Part shown: positions 12,574-24,544 of the stretch, piece by piece
Layout of the letters: the number at the start of each line of letters is the position of its first letter
How positions within the stretch are numbered: position 1 is the first letter of the stretch
Assembly: GCA_036346225.1 (NCBI GenBank)
Contig: JARFIW010001480.1
Span: 14,503,501 to 14,567,500, forward strand
Length of the DNA: 64,000 nucleotides
Origin: Platerodrilus igneus
Taxonomy: Eukaryota > Arthropoda > Insecta > Coleoptera > Lycidae
Direction: 5' to 3'
Notes under the pieces: model-generated
What the model saw: the letters and a program-made list of their open reading frames with translations, nothing else
Databases searched by the model: none
Told to the model about the DNA's origin: nothing
Program-made: the position numbers and the translations under genes

Positions 12574-12591
12574 TGGCGCCCGAACAGGGAC
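12574..12591 (+). promoter_or_regulatory. Primer-binding site complementary to tRNA-Lys
   Basis: The 18 bases TGGCGCCCGAACAGGGAC are complementary to the 3' end of tRNA-Lys, the primer of lentiviruses and of some insect Ty3/gypsy elements such as Osvaldo. It lies six bases after the LTR-type ACGTAGCA terminus, where a primer site belongs. An 18-base match in this position is very unlikely by chance. Confidence 0.8.
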
Positions 12592-15500
12592 TGCCACGAA
12601 TTACGTAACAGACTGCTGCAGAATGTAATGCGACAGGATATGATTCGACTCGTAGAACGTAACAAATATTACTCGACAAGAATAATTGATTTAAACTTTG
12701 CCTAACAAGAAATTTGTCTAGGAAGGAATTATAGAAGTTGATTTGGATGAAGTCGTTTCAAATTCCAAACGCTGTTATCGTTGCTTGAAAAACGGGGATC
12801 CCGTCTTACTTTGTCGTAAAGCGACAATTGCAGTTTTGGGTCGTAGATAGCTATAAGTTTTTTTTGCATGTGTTTCAAAACTTGGAACACGTTAACTTGC
12901 TTTGATGCCTAATATACGTAAATTGTAAAAGTTTCAACTAATTGTTGAGCTGGTTTTACAAGTTGTAAAACGAAAGTTTACTGAATTAGTGTTCTAAAAA
13001 AACATGCTTTGCTCCATATGAACCGTCGGTAATGTCAACAGGTGTTTCCGACGTCATATTTTTCTACTTTGTACAGCTGACAGATGTTGCCTTAAAAGCA
13101 AATGCTTTGAGCAGCTGTAATGCAATTTAAATAAACATGCCTATTTTTGTGATCAGCTTTATCTACACTTAGATTATTATACGTAATTTTGAAAGCTCAA
13201 ATGCTGATATTGTTAGGAGCTATTAATTTGTTATCTACCTGAAAAGATCTGCCCAGGTTAGAATTCTATTTGTACAACAAGTTCATGTTTAAAGTAAAGT
13301 TGCTTTATGAATATTAATAAAGACAAACAGGAAAGTTAAAAGTTTAAGATTGATGCAGTTAATGATAAAATTTTTTTGTTACAAGTTATTATTTTAAAAG
13401 AGTTCTTTCAGTAAACAATTAGTTCAAAATTAAAGATTTTTTATTTTGATCAAGTGCGATCAAATCTAATTACATAAAGCTAAAACCCTTCTGAGTAATA
13501 AATTGATGCCAATTTTATATTGGAAATACTTTTTTATTATTTCTTTATGTATTTTTGCAGGACACAAATGGTGTTCCACTTTTTTATTTATTTAACTATC
13601 ACAATTTCTTACAGGAGCTGCGTCTTATTTTGTTAAGACAGGTTTTTGTCAACAAAGGCGATCATTTTTTTCTTTGGGTCTCTACGTCCGCCCTTAGAAC
13701 TGTGCTATGCAATTATCGTAATTACATCAGGACTTGGTAGCGCCTATTTGATTTAGCTTAACTTTGATTTGCAAACAGAATTCGACTTACCAACCCCCCC
13801 CCCATTTCTCATTGCTCTACCCAGGAATAGACCCCTAGTTTTGTCGGAAGATTTTTGGAAAAATACGTATCACTGACGCCACGCCCATAAAACAAAAAAA
13901 TACGTTTCACTGGCGTTTACAACGTGGTCCTGTAAGTGAGAACAAAAAATAAAGTTACAGTACAAGTGCCGACTTTTGATTGTCGAACTTCGCTAATAGT
14001 GTCACGTGGTGCACGTGATTAATCATTCTGTTGTAGGTTGAGGCATCCTCTTTTGTCGTTTGTTTACGTTTTAGAAGTATGCCAATGAATTTGGGAGTTA
14101 CTGTCTGGAGGATGAATGGAAATCTCGTTACGGTTGCGTTAGGCCTGTAATATAACCCAGTTGTTGGGGATCAAGTAATAGATTAATTGTCACGTGTTTG
14201 AAAGTAGAAAACTCGACACCCTCACAGTGTTGACTTGTACCATCCACCTTACAAGGTAAGCGACTGTATTCGTAGATTTTACAGTGCAGCCCCAAATACG
14301 ACGATTATAATATTGAACGTTTGTGCAATTAAATTAAGCACAACCCGTACATGAAGTTGTGTTAATCCCTTATCATCGAGTCCTAAAGTGTGTGCGCTTT
14401 ATTAATATTTTACCGTTGTCGCGAACAACAAACACATTTAATCAGTATAAATTGTTAAACCATATTATTTCCAATTAAACGTAATATTTAAGACAGTTGT
14501 ACTGATACTTCCATTTATTCAAAATTATTACGATTACATATTTGCTGAATTAAGACCACCATTTACATTTTGGATTAAAAGTTATTGTTGCCGTTAAGTT
14601 AGTAGCGTAGAGTTGCATGCACACGGCGCCCTACGCATTACGTTTCAAATATTTTATTAGTTACTGTGTAAGTAGAGCAAGTGGGGGTGTCCTGTGCACT
14701 CAACTCCACCTTAATTTTATTACACATTGCTATACTGGCCAGTACACCTTATAGTAATAATAATTGTATGCCATTTACTTTATCGACAATATTACTTGTG
14801 GTAATGTTTACATTTACTTGTTCATATATGTATGTGCCATATTTGTTTATTTAACCAACCCATATATTTATTTCAGTCGTTGGGATTTGTTAATAGAATT
14901 AAGTAAAGTTGTCTACGTGCATTATTTTAGTAAGAAGTTTATGTTAGTAGGGTGAATTCAACCTCTCTACACTGCGAGATTTTCTGAGGATTGTATGTTA
15001 AATATTGAGCTGCAAGGAGTCTACCGACCAGTGACGAGATTCTCCTTTTGTCATCTACCATTGTGACATTACTGGTGGTGCCCACCCGATTTTTGACGTT
15101 TTACCGAATTCACATCTCATTGTAATTGTCATCTTAGGGCATTTAGCAATCCCAACCTACGACTTTTGTCTGACCTACCCCTCACCGGCTAGAGCTAGGC
15201 CGCTCACGGATTCCGATCCGTCCCTTGGTGTCGTAGTGCTGAATTGGCCCATAACAATTTTTAAAAATGTTCTTGATATGGCGCTTTATTAAAATAACAG
15301 TTATCAAACAAATCGATGTTTGATAATTGCATTGTTAAGTTCATGGTGTGGCACATGCGGTTTATAGGAGAATTGCGACTATAATTAGTTTTTGATGTTG
15401 TCGGATAAAATGTAACGGGTTTACGCAATGTACGATTAGGGGTGTATATATTAATAAGTGCTAAAAGGTGGGAAGAGTCAATGACTTTTGTTAAAAATGG

Positions 15501-16201
15501 TGAAAATTATTTGGTTTTAGATATGTTATCAGTGAAATAGTAACAGTGAGTTTAGGCCCTTTAAAATATTTGTCTAATCAAGAGCTTTCTTCTAACATAA
15601 ATACTTTGCAAGCGTTTGTTAACTCTCCAACCACTGGCGTTTCGTAATACAGCATCAACACCATGATTACCTCGAAGATGCAATTAATTGCATCGGAAAA
15701 TATTTATGAAGGCTTTAGTATCAATATTTCTAAAATTAATATTTATTACTGTTTCACTATTCAAATTGAATAATTGCATTCTTTTCAAACAGGCCAAACT
15801 GCCACAAATGTTTGTACATGCTGCATTTTACAATACTGTTCACAACCCCAAATAATTAAATATGGTTATTTTAGTTTTGATTCTGATAGTTTTATGTATT
15901 TAGTTTATACTTGTACTATACAAAGTTGTAAGTGACTACTAAATATGGACCAACAGTTGGTGGAACGAAAAATTGCAAAAAAAGTGAGGAAAAAGACATG
16001 TGACATCCATAAAATTACAATATACTGAATGAATAGTGACTGACTACAAAATGATGAATCTCTTTGAGTCTAGAAAGAAAAAAAATCGTACCAGGACAAT
16101 AGAAAGTGTTTTGATTAGCATACTTTTGAGTTTGATTATTTTGTAGATGTATAAGAATAATTGTTTTGTAAGGATACAACTTTTTACAATATCTAACTTC
16201 G
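12592..16201. other. Possible internal region of a non-coding retroelement; no gene recognised
   Basis: About 3.6 kb after the primer site holds no gag, protease or RT motif on either strand. An open frame at 13555-13740 and one at 14764-14955 show no similarity I recognise. A run of C occurs near 13793-13803. A TGTAACGGG at 15413 matches the sequence at 10993 for nine bases only, so a 3' LTR is not established. The region may be a LARD-like non-coding internal segment or ordinary intron. Confidence 0.35.
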
Positions 16202-16378
16202 CACACATACGCACTCACGCGCGCGCACGCGCGAATGCACGCACCACGCACGCACTCACACATCCACGTACACAACCAACCCATCCCACACCCACCCACC
16301 TACACGCACACCCGCACGCATGCGCGTACGCACGCACGTACTCACACACATACGCACGTACACACGACCGCACACACT
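16202..16378. repeat. CA/CG-rich alternating array, 0.18 kb
   Basis: A run of CACACA, CGCGCG and CACGCA units with almost strict purine-pyrimidine alternation. It abuts, within 20 bp, the 3' side of the Ty3/gypsy pol fragment at 16395-17030. The open frames over it (16015-16299 minus, 16147-16380 plus) are low-complexity artefacts. Confidence 0.9.
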
Positions 16379-16394
16379 AAAGCATCAGTCTGAA

Positions 16395-17030
16395 TTAAGG
16401 TAAGTCAAATCTAGGACATGATAAAATCGGTGCAGACACTAAACACTCTTTAAATTGTGAAGAAGCTGTTTCACACAGTTCATCCCACACAAATGTCCTA
16501 TTTTCTCTTAACAAAGCTGTTAAAGCGGGAATAATAGTACTATATTGATTTATTGCCATACCAATTATTCTACATACCTCCTTAACCTTTTTTGGAGTTG
16601 GAATATCTAAAACTGCTTGAATTTTATCAGGATCTACCAAAAGACTGTTTTCATTAACAGCATAGCCCAAATATTTCAATTCCTTCTTACAGAACTGACA
16701 TTTACCTTTACTAACGATGAGGCCAGTTTCTAATAAGCGTTTAAAAAGCTCTTGAAAAGTTTTGATATGCTTTTTAAATAACTCTGCATTTATGATGATA
16801 TCATCTAGATAACAAAATAAATCTGGACCTACAAGACGATCCACAAATATTTGCCATGTAGCAAGTGAATTATGCAAACCCATTGGTAATCTGGCGAATT
16901 CGAATAGCCCATAATTTGGAATCGTGAAAGCTTTATACTAACAACAATTTTCTTCTAACGGAATTTGAAAATATGCGGATTTGATATCTAAATTAGAAAT
17001 AAATTTAGCATCTCGTAGGTTACCCAAACC
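16395..17030 (-). pseudogene. Ty3/gypsy reverse transcriptase fragment
   Basis: On the minus strand the sequence encodes the conserved RT core in order: NLDIKSAYFQIPLEE (about 16970-17010), a stop, LFEFARLPMGLHNSLATWQ, the catalytic FCYLDDIII (YxDD box), KCQFCKKELKYLGYAV, then PDKIQAVLDIPTPKKVKEV. This order is diagnostic of Ty3/gypsy pol. One in-frame stop near 16940 and loss of protease, RNase H and integrase make it a dead fragment. The RT could belong to the same LTR family as the tRNA-Lys primer site at 12574, but orientation is opposite and there is no proof. Confidence 0.9.
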
Positions 17031-17039
17031 TGTAAATAT

Positions 17040-17415
17040 AGTAATAATACAAATATACATGTTCACCTCTAGCTACAGTGACGATGAGGTAGAAGCGATC
17101 TACGAAGATATCGAAGACATACTAAAATACGTAAAAGGACATGAAAATTTAATAATTATGGGAGATTTTAATGCAGTGGTAGGTATGGGTAGGGAACGAG
17201 CGGTAGTAGGTTTATTTGCTTTGGCACGAGAAACAACAGGGGAAATAGGTTAGTAGAATTTTGCGACAAAAACAATTTAATCATTACAAATACATTATTT
17301 CAACATCATGCTAGAAGACGAGATACGTGAAAGATATCAGCAAATATAGGAAGATATCAAATAACTTAAATTCTTGTTAAACAACGGTTTAGGAATTAAG
17401 TAAAAAACTGTAGAA
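17040..17415 (+). mobile_element. RTE-like LINE endonuclease fragment
   Basis: It encodes YSDDEVEAIYEDIEDIL, then NLIIMGDFNAVVG, closely matching the endonuclease piece at 4659-4850. It stops abruptly at CTGTAGAAG, where a CA/CG array begins. The corresponding sequence of the other copy runs on without an array near 5015. Stops interrupt the frame after 17250. Confidence 0.82.
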
Positions 17416-18779
17416 GCACACGCGCAAACACACACGCGCACACACACTCGCACACACCCCCACATATCCACATACCCACACACACAAGCACACACGCACA
17501 CATGTTTACTCCTTCACACACCCGCACATCAACATACTCACACGCGCGCACACGCACACACGAACACCACACGCACGCACATACCAACACTCGCCACACA
17601 TCTACATACCTACACACCCACGCTTACACCCACACACCCACACCCACACATACACACGTACATTCATACACACACATATATACATGCACGCACGCACACA
17701 CACCTATACACTCACACACACACACTCACACGGACACCCACAAGCACACATTCGCACACCCACACACGTACACTTACACCCACACACACGCACAGGCTAA
17801 CGCACACAACCACACACACACACCTACACGCGCACGCACACACTCACACACACACACGCCTACACGCATCCACACCTACACCTTACCCACACACCCACGC
17901 ACGCTTCCACCCACACACACACATACAAACGCACACGCACAATCACACGCACACGCACATACACACGCACATACACACGCACATACACACGCACACCCAC
18001 ACGCAAACCCACACGTATACCCACGCCTACACTCCCACCCACGCACACCCATTTGCACACACACACACACACACACACACGCCAACATCCTCCCCGCACA
18101 TAAACATACCAACAACTCCCCCCACATACACGAACACACACACACACGCACACCCACCTACCCTCCCCTACATACCCACTCACACACACACCCACACCCA
18201 CCCATACACACACGCACACGCTCATACACAAACACACATACACACACACGTACACGCACGCTCACTCGCACACTCACACACGTACACCCACACGCACACA
18301 CACACCCACCCACACACATACACATACACGCATACACACACTCACACGCGCGCACACATACACCTACACACCCCACACACACGCACACCACCCGCACACG
18401 CTCACGCAGAAGCACAGACACCCACACGCACAGGCTAACGCATACAACCACACACACCCACACGCACACATCCACACGCAAACATCCACACGCATCCACA
18501 CACACCCACATACACCACACCTACACCCAACCCCACACATCTACGCACACTCCCACCCACACCCACACACATATATACACACACACACACACGCACACAC
18601 ACAATCACACGCACATTCACAAGCACACCTATACACGTATACCTACACTCACGCACACCAATTCACACACCCATTTGCACATGCACACGCCCACACTTTC
18701 ACACCCACACACAAACCAACACACACATACACTAACATGCACGCACACCTACGCGCCCTCAACCACACACCCACTCACA

Positions 18780-18827
<48 letters not shown>

Positions 18828-18978
18828 TACACATACGCACAATCACACGCACACGTACACGCACGCTCACCTACACACGTACACCCACACGTACACCCAC
18901 ACTACACCCACACCTACACTCACACCCACACACACCTACACGCAGACGCACACACACACAGACATACACACACATCTA
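17416..18978. repeat. CA/CG-rich alternating array, 1.56 kb
   Basis: A degenerate array of CACACA, CACGCA, CACCCA and CATACA units runs for over 1.5 kb on the plus strand with almost no T-rich interruptions. Only short stretches are pure (AC)n, for example near 18788-18822. The 497-codon frame on the plus strand and several frames on the minus strand merely reflect the biased composition. The array sits between an RTE fragment and a transposon-rich segment. Confidence 0.92.
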
Positions 18979-19109
18979 TTTATCTATTTTATTGATGCTT
19001 AATAAAGAAATGTCATTTGAATTTGGAACGGGCAATATAGAAGTATTTTGTAAAGATTCTGTCGGTGGAGTTGTGTGGATTCTGAAACTCGAGCGGCTAT
19101 ATAGATAAG

Positions 19110-19511
19110 ACATCGGGGATTATATGATCTTTTTTTTTTATGAATAATATTGAAGTCAAATTGTTGTAATTTAAGCCCAGTGACACAAACGACCTGAAGA
19201 ATGGTGTAAACTATTAAGCGAAAGGAAGGATTCATGATCAGTAATGACTGTAAAATGTGTTCCTTCCACATATGGACGCAAACCGGTGCAGACATTAAAC
19301 ACTGTTTATTTGTAACAAAAGCTATTTCAAACAGGTCATCCCACACAAATGTCTTATTTTCCTTAACAGAGCTGTTAAAGCGGCAATAATAATATTATAT
19401 TGATTTATTGCCATACCAATTATTCTACATATTTCTTTAACCGTTTTGGAGTTGGAATATTTAAAATTGCTTGGATTTTATCAGGATCTACCAAAATATT
19501 GTTTTCATTAA
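19110..19511 (-). pseudogene. Second Ty3/gypsy pol fragment, RT end joined to RNase H
   Basis: The high-coordinate part (19300-19511) matches the RT end of the copy at 16395-17030, including the PDKIQ region. The low-coordinate part encodes, in shifting frames, YVEGTHFTVITDHES and LKLQQFDFNIIHKK, which are RNase H-domain motifs of Ty3/gypsy elements. The segment between them is deleted. The fragment is cut at CTAGCCCA by the CA/CG array starting at 19512. Confidence 0.8.
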
Positions 19512-20148
19512 CAACCTAGCCCACGCACCCATTCACACACACTCAGCCACACACGCGCGCGCGCACACGCACGCAAGCAATCACGCACGCACGCACGAAC
19601 GTATGCACACACGCACGCGCGCACAAACACATACACACACGCGCGCGCGCACACACACATACCCTCACCCCCAACGCGCACCCACACACGTGCATCCACA
19701 TACATACCCCTACACCCACATACACGCCCACATCTACACACCCACACTTACACACACACACACAAACACACATGTACACGCACCAACACACCCACCCCAC
19801 CCCGCACACCCACACGCATTTACACGCACACCTACACATGTACACCCACACGCGCACACACAAACGCACACGCGCTCACACACCCACACATCTACACCCA
19901 CATCTACACACCCACCTCACTCCCACACGCGCACGCACACACACATTCACAAGCACACGCACAACTATACACACAGACATACACACACTCTCTTACACAC
20001 AGACACACACGCACGCACGTACACATGCCCGCACGTCCGACACACACGCGCGTGCACTTTCGCGCGCACGCACGCACGTGCAGACATGTTCGCAAGCAAT
20101 CACTGATGCACGCACGAACACACGCACGTACGCACATACACATACACT
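19512..20148. repeat. CA/CG-rich alternating array, 0.64 kb
   Basis: Same composition as the array at 17416-18978 but richer in CG steps, with CGCGCGCGCACAC-type runs near 19554 and 19640. It begins inside a gypsy pol fragment at a point where the other copy continues normally, so the array or a rearrangement broke that fragment. Confidence 0.92.
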
Positions 20149-20174
20149 ATATTAGTTATTTTTCATTTTTACCA

Positions 20175-20560
20175 TGGGCATCTTGAAAATTGTGACATGT
20201 TATAGGAGTATGTTTTTTCTCAGTTGGATGATATTGAGGCGAAGAAGGGTTTTGCCCACTTTCAGCAAGATGACACACTGCCTCACTTTAGTTTGCTTGT
20301 GCCGAAAGAACTCAATACTCGATTCGGTAACAGAGGATGGAAGGGCCTACTCTTTGGCTTCCAAGAAGCCCAGATTTGACTCCATCGGACTTTTTTTCTG
20401 GATACACGTGAAGAACGTCGTGTATTTAGGTAAACTTTGAGATCTAACCCATCTCAGCTAACAGATACGCGCTTATGTGGCAACCGTCACGCCAGACATG
20501 CTGGTCAGGAGCTAGTAAGAGGTAAAATTTCGTTTGGATGTGTACCGTGCCACTAATGGG
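20175..20560 (+). pseudogene. Tc1/mariner-type transposase fragment
   Basis: Plus-strand frames give FAHFQQDDTLPHFSL, which contains the second catalytic Asp in a FQQD context, then degraded LDTREERRVF, and an end like RLDVYRATNGEHVEIY. This is the C-terminal half of a transposase of the type whose catalytic block is FQQDGAPPHF/SPDLTPLDFFLWG. It has stops and frameshifts and no visible terminal repeats. It lies in the kinase intron. Confidence 0.7.
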
Positions 20561-20831
20561 GAGCACGTTGAAATTTACTAAATTGTATTAAAATCTTAAA
20601 AATATTACCTTTAAATTCATGTATAACACATTACACTAAGATTTTGATTTTAATATTTATCCTCAAAACCACGGAGATCTTTTGTGGAAACCCTGTATTT
20701 CTATTGTTTTCAACATAAAAAATAACACGAATAATTAGAATTGCATTATATTTTGTTTATCAAATATGGATTAAATATAGGTTTCGTCATTGAAGTAAAA
20801 TATGCAATAATATAGATCATGTAAGACTTAC

Positions 20832-21050
20832 CTAATATAAGATGTAAATTGGAGTCGGTTTGAAAGGCGTAATGAAGGGTTACTAGAAATGGGTTGTTAC
20901 GAATGACTTCGAGTATTTGTCTTTCGACTTTAGTATATTCTAGTGTCTTCTTATTCGTCATAATTTTGCTTTTCTTGAGTACTTTCATAGCATACAGCCG
21001 CCCATGGTCATGACCACCTCGCTTACGGACTAGAAAAACTTTAGCATAAC
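20832..21050 (-). CDS. RPS6KA5: MSK/JIL-1-type kinase, ATP-site exon
   Basis: This 219-bp exon encodes YAKVFLVRKRGGHDHGRLYA, the invariant-lysine motif YAMKVLKK, the alpha-C region YTKVERQILEVIR with its conserved Glu, and PFLVTLHYAFQTDSNLHLIL. The LHYAFQT and LHLIL segments match MSK1 and JIL-1. The acceptor TTCTAG lies just above base 21050 and the donor GTAAGTC just below 20832. The exon starts with GT and ends with one base of a split codon. It joins the first coding exon at 21281-21335 upstream and the hinge exon at 9328-9443 downstream. Confidence 0.92.
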
Positions 21051-21280
21051 CTAGAACAAGAAAAATTATTGTTAATAGAGTACAACCAAAAATCTAATTG
21101 AAATATATAAAACTGCATAGAAATGTCATAAAATCTCTCAGGATTTGAGCGTCAGAAAATATACAGATGGCTCAAAATTGAGTTGCTTTTCAGCTATACC
21201 GGTGGCCGAATTGAAACGATGAGACTCAGAAGCTTTAAAATTTACAAGAGAAAAAGTTTGAATTGTTAAATAATACTAAC

Positions 21281-21335
21281 CCCCGCTTCCAAGAAGTTTA
21301 AGTAAATCAAAATTTGATATATCAACGCAAACCAT
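21281..21335 (-). CDS. RPS6KA5: MSK/JIL-1-type kinase, probable first coding exon
   Basis: Reading down from an ATG at 21335 in good context (CTGCCATGG), the strand encodes MVCVDISNFDLLKLLGSG and then a split Gly codon at the donor GTTAGT. This is the beta-1 strand and the start of the glycine-rich loop, matching the MSK segment NFELLKVLGTG. With the next exon the loop reads GSGGYAKV, so the usual third glycine (AYGKV in MSK1) is Ala. A TTTCAG lies 12 bases upstream of the ATG, so the exon may have an acceptor and the ATG may be internal. Vertebrate MSK1 has further residues before this point. Confidence 0.75.
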
Positions 21336-22700
21336 GGCAGAAAAAACTGAAACCACAAAAAATGTTTCATTATGGATTTTTCAAATTCCTAAAATTATAT
21401 TACCATCAACTATGTACACCTTTTGATGCTTAAATCAACAACACAAAATTTAATATTTAAAATTATGAAAACTAACGAATACCCTTTACCAACTCTTAAA
21501 CCAAACAACACACGGAAGTACATCTGATAACAATTTGCCGCTTTATTTCCCCTTCTTCGATGACCAACGTTGTTGTCAATTGGTTCTTAGTTTCAAAGGT
21601 TGGGGTTAGATAAAGGAGAAAGTTTTTGCATTAATCGGCGTAATTAGTTAATTACCAATAATTATTGTTGACTTTCCAGGGTAAATCCACATTTATAGAG
21701 GAATATACAAATGCAGTATTATAGTCGTAATTAAGATTCTTTTCCTGGTCTTAAATAAATAAGAAATTAGCTGATAAGTGGACGCGAGTATATGAAAATT
21801 CAAACTAGTTAATAGTATTGATTCTGATTTGATATATCGTTCCGAATGTAAATGTATATCAATAGATGGTTCACAATACCTTCACATAAACCCTCAATTT
21901 TAGATATTTTAAATTTCCAATTATCAACGGATTTATTTTTCGGTATTTCTGGAATGGTAGAATAACATTTTCCACACAACTTTCACATATAAATTTTTTA
22001 CAGCTTGTAACTAACGACATATTTACCATATCTATATATCTTACAAAAAATGTCTTAAACTATGAAATCAAAGTCAAATTATTTTAAATTTTTGCAGTTC
22101 TTTCCTTGTTCGACTTACCCTATATTAAGTAAGTAAAAATATCTAATGATAAACACCATTAATTTGTTTAATTTTTCTCCAAATCAAACCAAAGGTATGT
22201 CCATAAATAACGTAATCTATTTTTCATAATGACCTTCGTTCTGCCGTTAAATTTTGTTTAATGACTACAGAAAACTTGCCGTTTTCGATAACTATAAATA
22301 AACTGTAGATTTTTAATTACATTTTTGCCTGAGGTTATTATGAGGTATGTAATAGATTAATAAAGTGATATAATTTGTATATTATAAAGAAAAATTTTGT
22401 GAAATTGATTGTTTTGGTAAACATTAAATACAAAGGACAGGATAAAATTCAAAATTTAAATTAATATGTACGTTCTAAATTTTCTTTACTTGTTTAATTA
22501 TTATTATCCAAATCATAACAAAAATTTTTGTATAGTACCTACTGGATAATAAAAAATTAATTGAATAGTTTTAAAATTCTCGTTTGAACAATTTTCAACT
22601 TGAAGCCATATTAAAGCAAACGAGATTATCTCATAACTAACTGCAAAAGTCTGTTTCGCCAACAACTTTTTCTGTGTTTTTTGATCTCGCTCTTTTTGTA
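21336..22700. other. No gene recognised
   Basis: AT-rich sequence upstream of the first recognised kinase exon, so it should hold the kinase 5' end or promoter. No TATA box, further exon or repeat could be assigned with confidence. Confidence 0.5.
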
Positions 22701-22713
22701 TCGAATTCTTGAA

Positions 22714-23266
22714 TGTACGAATGAGAAGACACGTTGAACTTTTAAAAATGCCCACTGGGCAACCACAATACTCTTCCTCACAGAAGAAAACATACCAAAA
22801 AATAATAAAAGAACATTATTTTATCTGCCAATGACATTTTCAAAGTCAGCCTGTCCATTTTCATCTACACACACCCAGGAACATGATTAAAAATGAAAAA
22901 AAAACTTACAGCGCTTGTACGAAAGAAAATATTTCGCAAAAGCTATCCAACGTGCCAAAATACACGCAAACACCAAAATAAAACATTTTTCAAAAATTTA
23001 CTGTGTCCATTTTCATCTGCACACACACAAGTGTGCAATACAAAAAGTATTAGAACAAAAACAGTATGCAAAAAAAGTTACAGCGACCATCATTCAAAGA
23101 ACGTTCTAAATCAATTTATATTTTAGAATGTTTTCTGAACAGACGCTGTAATTTTTTTTTGTGTTCGATTTTGTTCTAGTTTGTTTGAACCGTATTTCTG
23201 GATGTGTGCGGATGAGATTAGACAGGCTTAATTTTTAAAAATGCCTCCTTGGCAGTCGCAGTACTA
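22714..23266. repeat. Fold-back repeat cluster, left part
   Basis: The blocks GAACTTTTAAAAATGCC (22738) and GCATTTTCAAAATTTAACC-like sequences recur as inverted pairs here and at 39335-40000, for example 22820-22870 against the reverse complement of 23205-23250. Each unit has a central segment like CTCCTCACAGAAG followed by AAAAAATAATAA. The unit at 23205 is split by the mariner and resumes at 39335; the intact copies at 22714 and 39750 show the empty site. Confidence 0.7.
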
Positions 23267-23589
23267 CTAGGGTAAGGTGAAAAGTTCTCGGCCTACAATG
23301 AAAGACTGCAATTTTCAGTAAAAAAAAATCCTATTAGTAGGGTATAATCAAGGATCCTGTGACCACATTTCCACCAGCATCCACATTTCCACACACATCT
23401 GGACCAAAAAGTTTTCTTCGACTAACCATTTTTCATCTTTCGAGATAAATATCTTAAATTTTTCATCTTTCGAGATAAATGAGCATCCTCATTTCCACAC
23501 ACGAGATAAACCTATTTTTAAGATATTTTTTTTTTACCGCTAACATTCTGCACCAAATAGTTTTCTTCGACTAGCCATTTTTTTATCTT

Positions 23590-24010
23590 TCGAGATAAAC
23601 CTATCTTGTTTGGTATTAATTAACATTAGAATTTTCTCAGCTACCCAAATTTCTAAGAATTTTTTAGATATCAACATCCCCAGGAGCTACCCTAATTTTA
23701 AGATTTCTTACCTGTAGCGACTTTTGAGCGTTCTTATAAAATTTTTTTAGTCATGCGATACATCTTGTTAGTCTAAAATTTTATGTAGAATCCAAATCTG
23801 CAAACAGATTTGAAATCGGACCACGCTCTGCAAAGTTACACATATACCCTCTGCGAGATAAATCTTTCTCCACATTTCCACCCACGAGATAAACCTACCT
23901 TGTTTGGTATTAATTAATATTAGATTTTTCCAGCTACCCATATCTCTTTAAATTTTTCAGATTGCATCATCCCTAAGGGAGCTACCCCAATTTTAAGATT
24001 TTGTACCAAG
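23590..24010. repeat. Duplicated block inside the terminal region of the left arm
   Basis: Two related blocks of about 120 bp (23590-23715 and 23888-24007) share GAGATAAACCTA, CTTGTTTGGTATTAATTAA, an AGCTACCC segment and an end AATTTTAAGATTT. Shorter CTTTCGAGATAAA units repeat near 23440, 23460 and 23590. A third diverged copy occurs internally at 27060-27170, joined to the CAAATCTGTAAACAGATTT motif also seen near 23795. The mirror copies lie in the right arm. Confidence 0.75.
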
Positions 24011-24544
24011 ATCAAATTCTAATCACCTCCTTTTAATATCTACAATCCTTTAACCAAACACGTAGCAGTATTAACATAAATTAAGCATGCGAAAATTTAT
24101 TTTATTCGATTTACAGTTTAATAAACTAATTACAATTTTACAAAGTATAACATTATTTCCTGTGTGTAGCCGAATCCAAGCAGGTTAACCTGTAACAAAA
24201 AAGATTAATGTGTTGTTTAAATAGACCTGTAATAAAAGAGATTAATGTAAAAAAGGAGACGTGTTTTCGGTTAATAAGACATATTATCGTTAATCTAACA
24301 ATATGTTTTACCGTCCAGCGACACCACGTGGAGGTAAACACATTCAATGTAATGGGTTTTAAATATGAGAATGGGAGGTCAACTTTCACGTAATCATCGC
24401 GTGGTTAATAATTAAGAAAGCTGTATATAATTTTATTTTAAACGTGTATATCTTCTCCAAACAAATGCGGTTATTATAATAGGAAAGTACGCTAAATACA
24501 AGTCAATTAACAGCAATTAAATATTGCTTACTGACCTACCTTAA

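Larger units (their letters stand above)
9444..20831 (-). other. Intron of the MSK-like kinase gene, 11.4 kb
   Basis: Canonical GT-AG ends are set by the flanking exons. The intron contains microsatellites, a 52-bp tandem repeat, an LTR-like block with a primer site, two Ty3/gypsy pol fragments, an RTE endonuclease fragment, three CA/CG-rich arrays and a transposase fragment. In 9444-9889 and 10140-10522 nothing is recognisable. The frame at 10719-11015 has no motif. Confidence 0.75.

Noticed and set aside
12574..12591. Lentivirus insertion
   Set aside because: The primer site matches lentiviruses, but several insect LTR retrotransposons use the same tRNA-Lys; no lentiviral or other viral gene is nearby.
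17502..18995. 497-codon open frame, His/Thr-rich
   Set aside because: It lies wholly in a CA/CG-rich array; all six frames are open for long stretches there because the sequence lacks T-rich stops.
19471..20106. 211-codon His/Thr/Arg-rich frame and its minus-strand shadows
   Set aside because: Same cause: biased array composition, with no domain or splice context.
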